Origin: Pedobacter steynii
GTDB lineage: Bacteria > Bacteroidota > Bacteroidia > Sphingobacteriales > Sphingobacteriaceae
NCBI RefSeq assembly: GCF_900103665.1
Contig: NZ_FNGY01000003.1
Coordinates: 372,001-436,000 of the forward strand
DNA length: 64,000 nucleotides
Reading direction: 5' to 3'
In this document: piece by piece, positions 36,414-45,196 of the stretch
Position numbering within the stretch: the first letter of the stretch is position 1
Layout: each line of letters starts with the position of its first letter
The notes under the pieces: generated by a model
What the model saw: only the letters and a program-made list of their open reading frames with translations
Told to the model about the DNA's origin: nothing
Databases searched by the model: none
Program-made: the position numbers and the translations under genes

Positions 36414-37664
36414 TTAAATTGTAAAATAGAGCTCTTCCTTAATTATACGAGCTGCATGAGAAAAGCACATCTGCTTCCTTCTTTCATCTCCCAACTGACT
36501 GACTAACAAATACTCGTCGGGCGTAAACAACATATTCTCGGCTAGAACCTTAACACGGTCATTACCTATAAAAAATCTTTCTATTCCAGGATATTTTTTT
36601 TCGCTTACAACCAAATAGTATCTTTTAACAAAATTAGCTATTTGCATATAGCTCACTAACTTTACTAAAAGCGGCGCAATACTGTCTGCTAAATATAAGA
36701 TAGCTGAGAGCTGAGTATCTTTTGTTTTATTTTTAAGAATTTCAAAGTGTTCACTCTTTAATATTGATGAGTAAAACATAAATTCTTTGTAAAATGGATC
36801 ACTTGAGAACAAATCGTCTTCTATTGAACCTATTGAAATATGATGCTTACTTCTAAAATAGTTATTAAGCCAGGCACACATTATTGAGCTATAGTCAGGT
36901 TCCCCAAAATACCCGCTTGTTTGAAATCCACGATTAAATTCTGGATGGAATCCGGTAATATTTGCCTCAATCACATAATATTCACAAGTATTCGTTATTC
37001 CAATGTCCCATCCAACCAAAGTACCCTGCAAAATTGTATCAGGCATTTTTTCTAATACACCTTTAACAAACATCTCAGCGGAAATACTGTTCGAAAAACT
37101 CGAACCTTCTATTATAAAGGTCAGACCATGTATGATATCTCTGTTAAAGGTATGTATCCTAAATTCTTCGATAAGATTCAATCTCTTTTGCAAGATCCAT
37201 TTTTCCTGAGGATCATATTCTTTTTGACAGAGATCGATAATATCATTCAATTCTGCTGTCCTATCAAAATTATTTGCTCTGCCTGATCCATCCCCTAAAG
37301 TTGATTTAATAAAAAAACCATTTTCGCATAATTCTCTAATCTTTTTAACTCCGTTATTTTCGGATAGAACTTGAGAAACGCTAAAAGTTTTAGCCATGCA
37401 ATTAGGAGCATAGTGGTTTAAAATCTGATATTGCCAGTATTTATGTTCCAGCCTCCATCTGAACACATGATGCTCATTAACCTTTAGTTTGTTCAGAATA
37501 GCCCTAACCAGGAATGCTCCAATATTTCCAGATATCTCTGATAATAAAATTGGATCAGGCCATAGTTTGAATGTTTCATTTTCTAATTTCCGATCTATAG
37601 CCTGAGGGCTACAAGTATCAATTTCAAATATTATTTTTTTAAAAAAACGGTCGTTTATTTTCAT
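36414..37664 (-). CDS. ATP-grasp-like protein in the glycosyltransferase cluster
   Basis: A 416-aa cytoplasmic protein. Three blocks recall the ATP-grasp fold: FFIKSTLGDGSGR (117-129, with the ATP-binding Lys), KRLNLIEEFRIHTF (160-173), and GWDIGI...YYVIEANITG (218-238, with Asp220, Glu233 and Asn235 at the usual Mg sites). ATP-grasp enzymes make amide or other acyl bonds through an acyl phosphate. The substrate is unknown, and the N- and C-terminal parts (about 1-110 and 280-416) are not recognised. It lies 67 bp behind the GT10-like gene, so the two probably share a transcript. Confidence 0.72.
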   Translation of the reverse strand: MKINDRFFKKIIFEIDTCSPQAIDRKLENETFKLWPDPILLSEISGNIGAFLVRAILNKLKVNEHHVFRWRLEHKYWQYQILNHYAPNCMAKTFSVSQVLSENNGVKKIRELCENGFFIKSTLGDGSGRANNFDRTAELNDIIDLCQKEYDPQEKWILQKRLNLIEEFRIHTFNRDIIHGLTFIIEGSSFSNSISAEMFVKGVLEKMPDTILQGTLVGWDIGITNTCEYYVIEANITGFHPEFNRGFQTSGYFGEPDYSSIMCAWLNNYFRSKHHISIGSIEDDLFSSDPFYKEFMFYSSILKSEHFEILKNKTKDTQLSAILYLADSIAPLLVKLVSYMQIANFVKRYYLVVSEKKYPGIERFFIGNDRVKVLAENMLFTPDEYLLVSQLGDERRKQMCFSHAARIIKEELYFTI

Positions 37665-37731
37665 AGGATTTATAAAATAACAGGCAATAAGTTAAAACCA
37701 AATGGATCGAAAATAACATCAGGATCGTGAT

Positions 37732-38604
37732 CTAACTACGGATAGTCTTCACAATCTCTTTGATTAAACTATACAGGTTTCTTTGTTGAAAGTAACGGTT
37801 TTTATTACTATCCAAATCTTGTTTTGGAGCAGGAACCTTAATAATTTCTTTGATGTCATCAACAATTGTAGGGCTATCGAGATTGATAATCCGAAAATAA
37901 TTTTTATTATAAACCTCGGCGACATTAGGAGCGCCACTGTAAATAGGAATGGTATTACACAGTGCACAATCGACAAATTTTTCAGTGATATAATTCTTCT
38001 CGTTAGAATTTTCTATGGCAATGGAATATTCGTAGGGCAATAGTGCCGTATGTTTAAATTCCACCATCCCCTTATACCTCTCATCAGAAATATTAAAGCC
38101 CTTTCCGTAAATATCAATATCCAGATCAGAGGCTAGTATTCTACGGACCAGGCGTAACCGTTTTGCATAATTGCCGACGTCCATTGCCAGAGAAGACACA
38201 ATCATCGACAACTTTTTCGTTTTTTCAACCTCTTCATTCGCAAAAAAGAAAGACCGGTCAACGTGATCATGGTAGAACATATAAGAAGGAGCTTCAAAAA
38301 TTTTTCTCCCCAGTTCCATCTCGTATAAATTCTCAAACAACTCATGATCATGAACAATCAGATAATCACTGTTTGTTAAAAACTGATTATTACGATGGAT
38401 AGGACTCCAAGATGGTTCCTGAATAACAGCAATTACTTTTGCCGTATTGTTTATTTCCTGATTGGTTCTATTAAAAACCACGGCGATATCATAATCCTCC
38501 CCAATGGTAAATTGCAAGACCTGATCGTACACATCATAATTTGCCATAAACCTTTTTAAAAGATTCTCTGATCTGTCATAATTTGCAAAGAATTTAATTT
38601 TCAT
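37732..38604 (-). CDS. GT10-family (fucosyltransferase-like) glycosyltransferase
   Basis: A 290-aa protein with the GT10 signatures: SIAIENS (194-200), the NYITEKFVDC motif with its conserved Glu-Lys (204-213), and PIYSGAPNV (220-228). Family members transfer fucose from GDP-fucose to GlcNAc by an alpha-1,3 or alpha-1,4 bond, as in LPS or glycan decoration. Whether GDP-fucose is the donor here cannot be decided by eye. It is divergent from the GT2 gene at 38751; the palindrome at 38675 lies between them. Confidence 0.88.
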   Translation of the reverse strand: MKIKFFANYDRSENLLKRFMANYDVYDQVLQFTIGEDYDIAVVFNRTNQEINNTAKVIAVIQEPSWSPIHRNNQFLTNSDYLIVHDHELFENLYEMELGRKIFEAPSYMFYHDHVDRSFFFANEEVEKTKKLSMIVSSLAMDVGNYAKRLRLVRRILASDLDIDIYGKGFNISDERYKGMVEFKHTALLPYEYSIAIENSNEKNYITEKFVDCALCNTIPIYSGAPNVAEVYNKNYFRIINLDSPTIVDDIKEIIKVPAPKQDLDSNKNRYFQQRNLYSLIKEIVKTIRS

Positions 38605-38674
38605 ACCTAATACTTTTAAGTGATGACCTAAGATAAAGAGGAGTTCTCAACAGTATGAAATCCTACTCTATTTT

Positions 38675-38719
38675 GGGACATTTGACCCTGTCAAAGAGGG
38701 AGATTTACAAGTAATTTAG
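38675..38719 (+). promoter_or_regulatory. Palindromic operator C with -7 box
   Basis: GGGACATTTGACCC at 38675-38688; TAATTTAG begins 27 nt after the tenth base (38712-38719). It lies between the GT10 gene (minus) and the GT2 gene (plus), with the GT2 gene starting 31 bp after the box. Confidence 0.85.
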
Positions 38720-38750
38720 ACCGTACAATCACCTGAAAAATCACAATATT

Positions 38751-39467
38751 ATGAAAAGAGAAAATCCCCTGATCTCCTGCATTTGTATCACAAGCAACAG
38801 ACCCCTCCTCATGCAAAGAGCTATTGCCTGTTTTGACAGCCAAGATTATCCAATGAAAGAGCTTGTGATCTCTTACCCGGAAAATGACTTACTTACCAAA
38901 GGCGTTCTTGATCAGATACAAGATCTTTCAAATATAAAAATGGTTAGAATTGAACGGTCTGAGAACGAAAAATTAGGAGTAGCAAGGAATTATGCCATTT
39001 CAGCTGCAAACGGGGAATTTGTCTGTGTATGGGACGATGACGATTGGCATCATCCTAATAGATTGTCACAACAGTATTCGGTAATTGAAAATGGCCCTTT
39101 CAAAGCCAGCATTCTAATGAATATACTGATGTATGATTCCGTTGATAAAGAAACTTACTATTCCGGTTACCGGGATTGGGAAGGAACCCTATTATGTGAG
39201 AAGGAAACAATGCTCAAGACCCGTTATCTGGAGCTGGAAAGAGGAGAAGACACTTCGGTTGTTTATTTCCTCTCGTCCAGAAATGTACTATTTCGAATTA
39301 TAGAAATGGCCCATCTTTATGTCTATATCTACCACGGCAGTAATACATGGGGAGAAGGCCATTTTAACTCTTACTTTCTCCAAAGCAAGCTGCTGGAAGA
39401 AGACATTAACCAGCAGATTCAGGAAATGACTAATCTAAATTATTATACCATAAGACCTACGTTATAG
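38751..39467 (+). CDS. GT2-family glycosyltransferase (type A)
   Basis: A 238-aa protein with NPLISCICITSNRP, GVARNYAI and DDDD at residues 95-98 (VWDDDDWHHPNRLS), all intact. The central segment (NGPFKASILMN and GYRDWEGTLLC) is nearly identical to the next gene. The C-terminal YVYIYHGSNTWG carries the type A motif. First gene of a likely operon with 39525, as the gap is 57 bp and contains no second palindrome. Confidence 0.9.
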   Translation: MKRENPLISCICITSNRPLLMQRAIACFDSQDYPMKELVISYPENDLLTKGVLDQIQDLSNIKMVRIERSENEKLGVARNYAISAANGEFVCVWDDDDWHHPNRLSQQYSVIENGPFKASILMNILMYDSVDKETYYSGYRDWEGTLLCEKETMLKTRYLELERGEDTSVVYFLSSRNVLFRIIEMAHLYVYIYHGSNTWGEGHFNSYFLQSKLLEEDINQQIQEMTNLNYYTIRPTL

Positions 39468-39524
39468 TCATATCATTTTTAATAACGTAAAATTCGGCAG
39501 AAATTTCCATAAATGTTTTTTATC

Positions 39525-40244
39525 ATGAGCAACAACGACCTCCCCCTAATATCATGTATCTGCATCACCAACAACAGACCTCAACTGCTTCAAAGAGCAC
39601 TTTCCTGTTTTGGAACACAGGATTATCCAAGAAAAGAACTTGTCATTTCCTATCCTGAAGGTGATTTTCTAACAGAGAATCTGATTGATCAAATAAGCTT
39701 ACTTTCCGCAATACAAATTGTTAAAATAGAACGCAAAAGAGAAGAAACATTAGGTTTGGCCAGGAATAGTGCAATACTTGCTGCAAACGGTAGATATATC
39801 TGCATATGGGATGATGACGATTGGCACCATCCCAATAGACTATCACAGCAGTTTTCGGTAATTGAAAATGGCCCTTTCAAAGCAAGTATACTCATGAATG
39901 TCCTCATGCATGATGTTAAAAACAAAGAAACTTATTATTCTGGTTACCGGGATTGGGAAGGAACATTACTATGTAAAAAACAAACGATTCTTAAAACTGG
40001 CTACCTTGATCTCGAAAAAGGAGAAGATACTTTTGTTCTTCATTATTTATTGTTTACAAATGTCTTATTCCGGATTATTGAAAAGCCAAACCTCTATGTC
40101 TATATCTACCACGGAAATAATACCTGGGGAGAAAACCATTTCAGATCTTATTTTTCCGAAGGAAAACGCATGAATGAAGCCGTAAATTCAGAGGTACTAA
40201 AAGCCATTGACCTAAGTGCACATACTTCTTTTTTTGGCGGTTAA
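39525..40244 (+). CDS. GT2-family glycosyltransferase (type A)
   Basis: A 239-aa protein. The ATG at 39525 gives MSNNDLPLISCICIT, in line with the other copies; the ATG at 39513 would add four residues. GLARNSAI and DDDD at 96-99 are intact. Sections of 23-30 identical bases shared with 38751 (39854-39883 versus 39077-39106, for example) suggest recent duplication or gene conversion. Donor and acceptor are unknown. Confidence 0.9.
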   Translation: MSNNDLPLISCICITNNRPQLLQRALSCFGTQDYPRKELVISYPEGDFLTENLIDQISLLSAIQIVKIERKREETLGLARNSAILAANGRYICIWDDDDWHHPNRLSQQFSVIENGPFKASILMNVLMHDVKNKETYYSGYRDWEGTLLCKKQTILKTGYLDLEKGEDTFVLHYLLFTNVLFRIIEKPNLYVYIYHGNNTWGENHFRSYFSEGKRMNEAVNSEVLKAIDLSAHTSFFGG

Positions 40245-40302
40245 AATCCATTTCATCAGACTGGGTTTACTATCTTCTTCTGCGACCGTAAAAATTCATT
40301 TT

Positions 40303-40347
40303 GAGTCATTTGGCCCTATTAGAAAGTTGAATTTACAGTTAGCTTAG
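40303..40347 (+). promoter_or_regulatory. Palindromic operator E with -7 box
   Basis: GAGTCATTTGGCCC at 40303-40316 and TAGCTTAG at 40340-40347 at the 27-nt spacing. The right half-site differs from the consensus by one base. It precedes the GT2 gene at 40385. Confidence 0.75.
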
Positions 40348-40384
40348 AAACATAGAGTTAAGACAATACCTAACATTAAATTAA

Positions 40385-41098
40385 ATGAACAAGCAGAACC
40401 CGTTAATTTCGTGCATTTGTATTACCAGAGAACGACCACTTTTTTTACAGCGGACTATTGCCTGCTTCATGCGACAAGAGTACCAGAACAGAGAACTGGT
40501 CATTTCTTACCCCGACAATGATTTGCCTACAAAAAATCTGCTAGATCATATGGAAAAAATATTCGCAAACAAATTCCTTAGAATAGAGCGCCCGGTCTTC
40601 GAGACCCTAGGAATGGCAAGAAATAAGGCCATTGAGCTGGCCAAAGGAGAATTTATCTGCATTTGGGATGACGATGATTTTCATAATTCACACCGGTTAT
40701 CTCACCAATACAATGTCATCAAGGACGGGCCGTTTAAAGCCAGTATTTTGGCAAATGTATTAATTTATGATGCGGAAGGTAAAGAAACTTATTACTCTTG
40801 TCAACGGGGCTGGGAGGGTTCCTTACTCTGTGAGAAAGAAATTCTATTGAAAAAAAAATACCTCGATTCCAACAAGAATGAATGGAATGCACTTCTTTTC
40901 TTCCTATCGTCAGGAAATGTGCTATACTACATTACTGAAATGCCACATCTTTATGTATATGTATATCATAGCGATAATACAATGGCAAGCAGTTTATTTG
41001 AACATTTTTTATTGCAAAGTATACCGATTGAAGAAAACGATAACAAGAGCATTCAAAAGTCGATCAGTCTCGATCAATATCTAAAAACAGATCTTTAA
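40385..41098 (+). CDS. GT2-family glycosyltransferase (type A)
   Basis: A 237-aa protein with NPLISCICITRERP, GMARNKAI and DDDD at residues 95-98 (IWDDDDFHNSHRLS). It deviates from its neighbours at FHNSH instead of WHHPN, and at YVYHSDN in the C-terminal motif. It starts a two-gene unit with 41147 (48-bp gap, no palindrome). Sugar specificity is unknown. Confidence 0.88.
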   Translation: MNKQNPLISCICITRERPLFLQRTIACFMRQEYQNRELVISYPDNDLPTKNLLDHMEKIFANKFLRIERPVFETLGMARNKAIELAKGEFICIWDDDDFHNSHRLSHQYNVIKDGPFKASILANVLIYDAEGKETYYSCQRGWEGSLLCEKEILLKKKYLDSNKNEWNALLFFLSSGNVLYYITEMPHLYVYVYHSDNTMASSLFEHFLLQSIPIEENDNKSIQKSISLDQYLKTDL

Positions 41099-41146
41099 AA
41101 CTAAAAGAATAAAAGTTTATTGCCCTCATCAGTTTGCTATTTTGTT

Positions 41147-41851
41147 ATGAACAAACAACTCCCACTGGTTTCCTGCATTTGTATTACGAACAACCGCCCC
41201 TTATTGCTCCAAAGAGCTCTTGCTTGCTTTGAAACCCAAGAGTATCCAAATAAAGAATTGGTCATTTCATACCCGGAAAATGATTCAGTTTCCAGAATTC
41301 TCATTAACCAGATCAGTACCATTTCAGATATAAATATTGTTCGGTTAGAACGTGCGGCGACTGAAAAACTGGGTACTGCCAGAAATAAAGCTGTTGTGGC
41401 CGCCAACGGTGATTTTATCTGCGTCTGGGATGATGATGATTGGTATAGTAACAACAGAATTAGTCATCAATACCAAGTAATTAAAAACAGTCCTTTTAAA
41501 GCAAGTGTTTGCACAAATATTATCATTCTACACTTCAAAGATAAAAAAATCTGTTATTCAGGCTCAAAACTTTGGGAAGGGACTTTGTTCTGTGACAGAG
41601 CAGTTTTAATCAGATATCCTTATCTGGATAAAGAAAAAGGAGAAGCTGAGACCCTTATTTATCAGTTAGCAGCTAACAATAATCTTTTTCCGATCATCAA
41701 TGACCCCTATCTCTACGTACATATTTTTCATGGAGAAAACTGTTTAGAAGAAAATTATTTCAACATCCATCTCTACAATAGTCTTGCCCTTGAAGAAAGT
41801 ACTCAAAAAGATATAGAGGAATTGACAAGCCTCGATAACTATGTTCTTTAG
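41147..41851 (+). CDS. GT2-family glycosyltransferase (type A)
   Basis: A 234-aa protein starting at ATG 41147 (MNKQLPLVSCICIT); a TTG 27 bp upstream gives a longer frame, but the nine extra residues have no counterpart in the other copies. GTARNKAV and DDDD at 95-98 (VWDDDDWYSNNRIS) are intact. The C-terminal motif reads YVHIFHGEN. No operator precedes it, so it depends on the promoter of 40385. Confidence 0.88.
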   Translation: MNKQLPLVSCICITNNRPLLLQRALACFETQEYPNKELVISYPENDSVSRILINQISTISDINIVRLERAATEKLGTARNKAVVAANGDFICVWDDDDWYSNNRISHQYQVIKNSPFKASVCTNIIILHFKDKKICYSGSKLWEGTLFCDRAVLIRYPYLDKEKGEAETLIYQLAANNNLFPIINDPYLYVHIFHGENCLEENYFNIHLYNSLALEESTQKDIEELTSLDNYVL

Positions 41852-41891
41852 CCTCTTTATTAATCAGGTCAATTTAAAAAACAAAAAACCA

Positions 41892-42512
41892 TCACACAAT
41901 TCCAAATTCAGATAATCCAATCAATACTTCGATCTCTCCATTATCACTGATCTTCAGTTTTTCAATGAATTCCAGATGGTATAGACTAATCAGTCGCCCA
42001 TTTCCTTCTAAAATGGTATAAGGACCATCTATTCCTTTCGCTAGCAAAGTAATTCCTGAAAACTGTACCTCCTGCCTCCTCTTCTTCATTGCATTGATAA
42101 TCCCATTAATTCTGGGATTCAAATCTGGTCTTTTTACTACAATAGTTGCAGCATAAGCCAAACGAAAAGTATTATTGGTAATTCTGGCCAGATCTGCCAC
42201 CGGTAAAGTATTCAGCTTATTAAATTCAAATTTATTTACCTCCAGAACCGCTCTATACCATACCGTATCTTTAGGAATAAAATCAATCAAAGACCAATGA
42301 TGGCTTTTCAAAACCTGCTCGATCCCTTCCTTTTCTAAAAGAGGAGCCTTAGAGTTAAGTAAATCCAAGGCCTTGTTTGCAGTCGCTTTATTTTCAGGAT
42401 TCAACAATTCCACATAAACCTCCCCTATAGCCCATAACCGAAGCATCTCATGTCTACTAACCATTTCTATCAATCTCATTATTAATAATTTAAATCTAAA
42501 CACAAAAAACAT
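41892..42512 (-). CDS. Unrecognised protein with ParB-like/sulfiredoxin-like segment
   Basis: A 206-aa cytoplasmic protein, convergent with the GT2 gene at 41147 and divergent from 42657. ATG 42512 is the longest start; 42479 (MRLIEMVSRHEML) is as good. The C-terminal TILEGNGRLISLYHLEF segment resembles the ParB/Srx-type loop (GNxR, substrate- or nucleotide-binding), but the rest is not clearly ParB. I do not assign a function. Its promoter region carries palindrome G, so it belongs to the glycosyltransferase regulon by position. Confidence 0.6.
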   Translation of the reverse strand: MFFVFRFKLLIMRLIEMVSRHEMLRLWAIGEVYVELLNPENKATANKALDLLNSKAPLLEKEGIEQVLKSHHWSLIDFIPKDTVWYRAVLEVNKFEFNKLNTLPVADLARITNNTFRLAYAATIVVKRPDLNPRINGIINAMKKRRQEVQFSGITLLAKGIDGPYTILEGNGRLISLYHLEFIEKLKISDNGEIEVLIGLSEFGIV

Positions 42513-42578
42513 TTGGAATCAACGTCATATAACCAAATTAACAAAACGATTATCCAATTAAAATCTTCAGACAATTAT

Positions 42579-42623
42579 GGGTCATTTGACCCTATAATGA
42601 ATATGGGTTTAGCGGTAAATTAG
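42579..42623 (+). promoter_or_regulatory. Palindromic operator G with -7 box
   Basis: GGGTCATTTGACCC at 42579-42592 is a perfect palindrome (GGGTCA-TT-TGACCC). TAAATTAG follows at 42616-42623 with 27-nt spacing. It lies between the divergent genes 41892 and 42657. On the minus side TAATTTGG lies about 42 nt from the palindrome. Confidence 0.85.
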
Positions 42624-42656
42624 GTAGTAAATCCCCTATTGACAAAAAGCCCAGCT

Positions 42657-43358
42657 ATGAATTATAAGCATCCATTAATCTCTTGTATCTGCATTACCGA
42701 CAATCGGCCCTTAGTATTACAGCGTTCGATCATCTGTTTCGCCAGACAGGATTACCCCAATACAGAATTGATTATTTCTTATCCGGAAGGAGATCTACTT
42801 AGCAAAACCATCATAGAACAAATGATTTCTGTTTCTACGATAAAAATCATCAGTATCGTCAGGCCACGATACGAAAGCTTATGCCTGACAAAAAATAGCG
42901 TCATTGAACATTGTAGCGGTGATTATATCTGTTTTTGGAATGAGGAGCACTGGCATCATATCAACAGGCTGTCTGATCAATACATCGTTATTAAAGACGG
43001 TCCTTTCAAAGCCAGTATACTTATGCATATTTTATTATATGATTTCAACAGTCAGAAAACATATTATTCGGCCTATTGGAACTGGCAGGAAACACTCTTC
43101 TGCGAAAAAAAAATATTACTGGAAGCTACTTACATGGATATAGAAAGAGATGATGATGGTCCCATCATTCATTTTCTTTCTTCTAAGAATGTTTTATATC
43201 ATATTACAGAAACCCCACATCTTTACATCTATATAGGTTATGCAGCCAATGGCCTGGAGCAGAAACGCTTTCATTCCTACTGTCAGGAGGCTGATATGAT
43301 AGACGATATCAATCAAACCGTACAGGAAGTAATTCATCTTGAAAACTATTTAAATTAG
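42657..43358 (+). CDS. GT2-like protein with altered active site (possible pseudo-enzyme)
   Basis: A 233-aa type A protein starting at ATG 42657. The fold is complete (HPLISCICITDNRP, NGPFKASI-like and YIYIGYAAN segments), but two sites normally conserved are changed: the metal-binding DDDD reads NEEH at residues 95-98 (FWNEEHWHHINRLS), and the ARN motif reads TKN (CLTKNSVI). Metal-dependent transfer is therefore doubtful, although the frame is intact. A regulatory or acceptor-binding role is possible. Confidence 0.82.
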   Translation: MNYKHPLISCICITDNRPLVLQRSIICFARQDYPNTELIISYPEGDLLSKTIIEQMISVSTIKIISIVRPRYESLCLTKNSVIEHCSGDYICFWNEEHWHHINRLSDQYIVIKDGPFKASILMHILLYDFNSQKTYYSAYWNWQETLFCEKKILLEATYMDIERDDDGPIIHFLSSKNVLYHITETPHLYIYIGYAANGLEQKRFHSYCQEADMIDDINQTVQEVIHLENYLN

Positions 43359-43366
43359 ATAATTAT

Positions 43367-43411
43367 GGGACATTTGACCCTATTGTCAAGGATATATTTT
43401 GTATAATTTTA
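43367..43411 (+). promoter_or_regulatory. Palindromic operator H with -7 box
   Basis: GGGACATTTGACCC at 43367-43380 and TAATTTTA at 43404-43411, again with 27 nt between. It lies 8 bp after the stop of the preceding gene and drives the type B GT2 pair. Confidence 0.85.
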
Positions 43412-43464
43412 TCGTTGATCGTAAGGTCATAACTAAAGGTAAAAACACATTAAATTATCCCCAG

Positions 43465-44130
43465 ATGATGGAACAACCTCTTGTATCTTGTATTATGCCC
43501 ACAGCAAACCGGCAAAAATATGTCCCGCTTGCTATCCAGTATTTCCTTGGGCAGGATTACTCAAATGCGGAATTGATTATTATCGATGACGGCCTAAGAT
43601 CTGTTGCAGATCTCATCCCTGATGATTCTAAAATCCGCTATTTTTATTCAGAACCTCTGGGAAGCGTTGGTGTAAAACGCAACAATGCCTGTGAAAAAGC
43701 AAAAGGAGAAATCATAATGCACTGGGACGACGACGACTGGTATGCACCAGACTGGATCAGTAGACAAGTGAATGCTTTATTAACTTCCGGAGCAGATATC
43801 ACCGGTCTAAACAAAGTTCTGTTCTACTCTCCTTCGGTTGAAAAGCGTTGGCTTTATGAAGATACTGATAACGAGCAACCCTGGATATGTGGGGCGACAA
43901 TGGCCTTCAGGAAGTCATTCTGGGAACAACATCCGTTTATTGATATTCAGGTTGGCGAAGATTATGACTTTGTCTGGAATACAGGTGCAAAAACATTTGC
44001 TTTAGATTACACCGAAGGTTTTGTAGCCATTCTTCATGCCCATAATACGAGTATTAAACCCGTTGAAGAAATCCGGCATAAAAAAACCGGAACCACCTGG
44101 AAAACACCTTCCCAAAATCCAGCACCATGA
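43465..44130 (+). CDS. GT2-family glycosyltransferase (type B)
   Basis: A 221-aa protein starting at one of two adjacent ATGs (43465 or 43468); a TTG frame upstream lacks family similarity. The type B start is PLVSCIMPTANR, followed by IIIDDG, VKRNNACEKAKGEI, the metal-binding DDDD at 88-91 (HWDDDDWYAPDW), and an ED motif GEDYDFVW. These features are all intact. Type B differs from type A by IMPTANR instead of ICITNNR and by the ED motif near the end. Its stop overlaps the next gene by 4 bp (ATGA), so the two are translationally coupled. Confidence 0.9.
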   Translation: MMEQPLVSCIMPTANRQKYVPLAIQYFLGQDYSNAELIIIDDGLRSVADLIPDDSKIRYFYSEPLGSVGVKRNNACEKAKGEIIMHWDDDDWYAPDWISRQVNALLTSGADITGLNKVLFYSPSVEKRWLYEDTDNEQPWICGATMAFRKSFWEQHPFIDIQVGEDYDFVWNTGAKTFALDYTEGFVAILHAHNTSIKPVEEIRHKKTGTTWKTPSQNPAP

Positions 44131-44819
44131 GTAATCCCTATGTATCCTGCATTATGCCAACAGCGAACAGATCAAAGTTCATCCCCATTGCTATTGAATG
44201 CTTTCTAAGTCAGAGTTACAAGGATGCTGAACTGGTAATAGTAGACGACGGAAGACAATCTGTAAAAAATCTCATACCTGATCATCACCGCATCCGCTAC
44301 TTCTACAGCGAGCCCATCGGAAGTATTGGTGTCAAGAGAAATTATGCTTGTGAACTTGCAAAAGGCGAAATTATTATGCACTGGGATGATGATGACTGGT
44401 ATGCACCAGATTGGATAGTACATCAACTCAAAGCTATTGAAGAATCAAAAGCAGACATATGCGGGTTAAACTCCATTGTTTTCTTTTCCCCACTTGTTGG
44501 AAAATTCTGGAAGTATACAGACACTGAAGGAGAACATCCCTGGCTGTCCGGAGCAACGATGGTATATCGTAAAAATTTCTGGCAGGAACATCCATTTAAA
44601 GATCTTCAAATTGGAGAAGATTATGATTATATCTGGAATACCGGAGCCACTATTTTTGCTCATGATTATACAGATGGTTTTATTGCCACGCTGCATGCAA
44701 CGAATACCACACTCAAGCCTTTTGAAGATCCTAGACATAAGAAACACGCCATACAATGGATGAATGTACGCTATGAGGGGAAAGCCGAAAACCCAAAACA
44801 GAGTAGGCCTGAAAACTAA
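44127..44819 (+). CDS. GT2-family glycosyltransferase (type B)
   Basis: A 230-aa protein with YVSCIMPTANRSKF, VIVDDGRQS, GVKRNYACELAKGEI and DDDD at 87-90; the ED motif GEDYDYIW is also intact. The last 14 residues, GKAENPKQSRPEN, are the part whose DNA is echoed as a relic before each WYxY gene further on. It begins in the ATGA overlap of the preceding gene and ends 10 bp before the first WYxY-type gene, which suggests a common transcript. Confidence 0.9.
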   Translation: MSNPYVSCIMPTANRSKFIPIAIECFLSQSYKDAELVIVDDGRQSVKNLIPDHHRIRYFYSEPIGSIGVKRNYACELAKGEIIMHWDDDDWYAPDWIVHQLKAIEESKADICGLNSIVFFSPLVGKFWKYTDTEGEHPWLSGATMVYRKNFWQEHPFKDLQIGEDYDYIWNTGATIFAHDYTDGFIATLHATNTTLKPFEDPRHKKHAIQWMNVRYEGKAENPKQSRPEN

Positions 44820-44829
44820 TACTTATTAT

Positions 44830-45144
44830 ATGCCATGGTATCAATTTATTAATAACGAACTAGACATCTGCAACCCTAACAGTTACAGAATATTGGAACA
44901 AGCACCTGCTTCCGTGGACGGTCCTTACTTATGTGCAATCTTTGCAGATGAAATTCCCAATGATCCGGAACGAAAACCAGATCTGGAAGGTACCCCCGGG
45001 TTGCTTTTTTATATTATCCGTTCTCTCGCAAAGGGCAAAGGACAACCTGTTTCAATTTTCCCCCCTGTCCCCCTGGAGGTAAGGATGTCTACATCCCCCG
45101 CATCAGGAAGCATAGAAGATTATTCGGCTAACCAGTCGGTTTAG
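44830..45144 (+). CDS. WYxY-family small protein, divergent member
   Basis: A 104-aa soluble protein. I chose ATG 44830 (MPWYQFINN) because it lies 10 bp behind the GT2 stop and aligns with the MANWYVY starts of the family; an upstream in-frame ATG at 44764 lies inside the GT2 gene. Family features: WY near the start, NPNSYR, the G..LCAIF strand and an IIRSLAKGKGQP helix end. It has a longer, Ser/Pro-rich C-terminus than the others. No signal peptide, no transmembrane helix. Function unknown. Confidence 0.75.
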   Translation: MPWYQFINNELDICNPNSYRILEQAPASVDGPYLCAIFADEIPNDPERKPDLEGTPGLLFYIIRSLAKGKGQPVSIFPPVPLEVRMSTSPASGSIEDYSANQSV

Positions 45145-45196
45145 CTACAGAATAAAATCAGAGGATTTGTTTCTTAAATTTTAAAATAAAAACATT

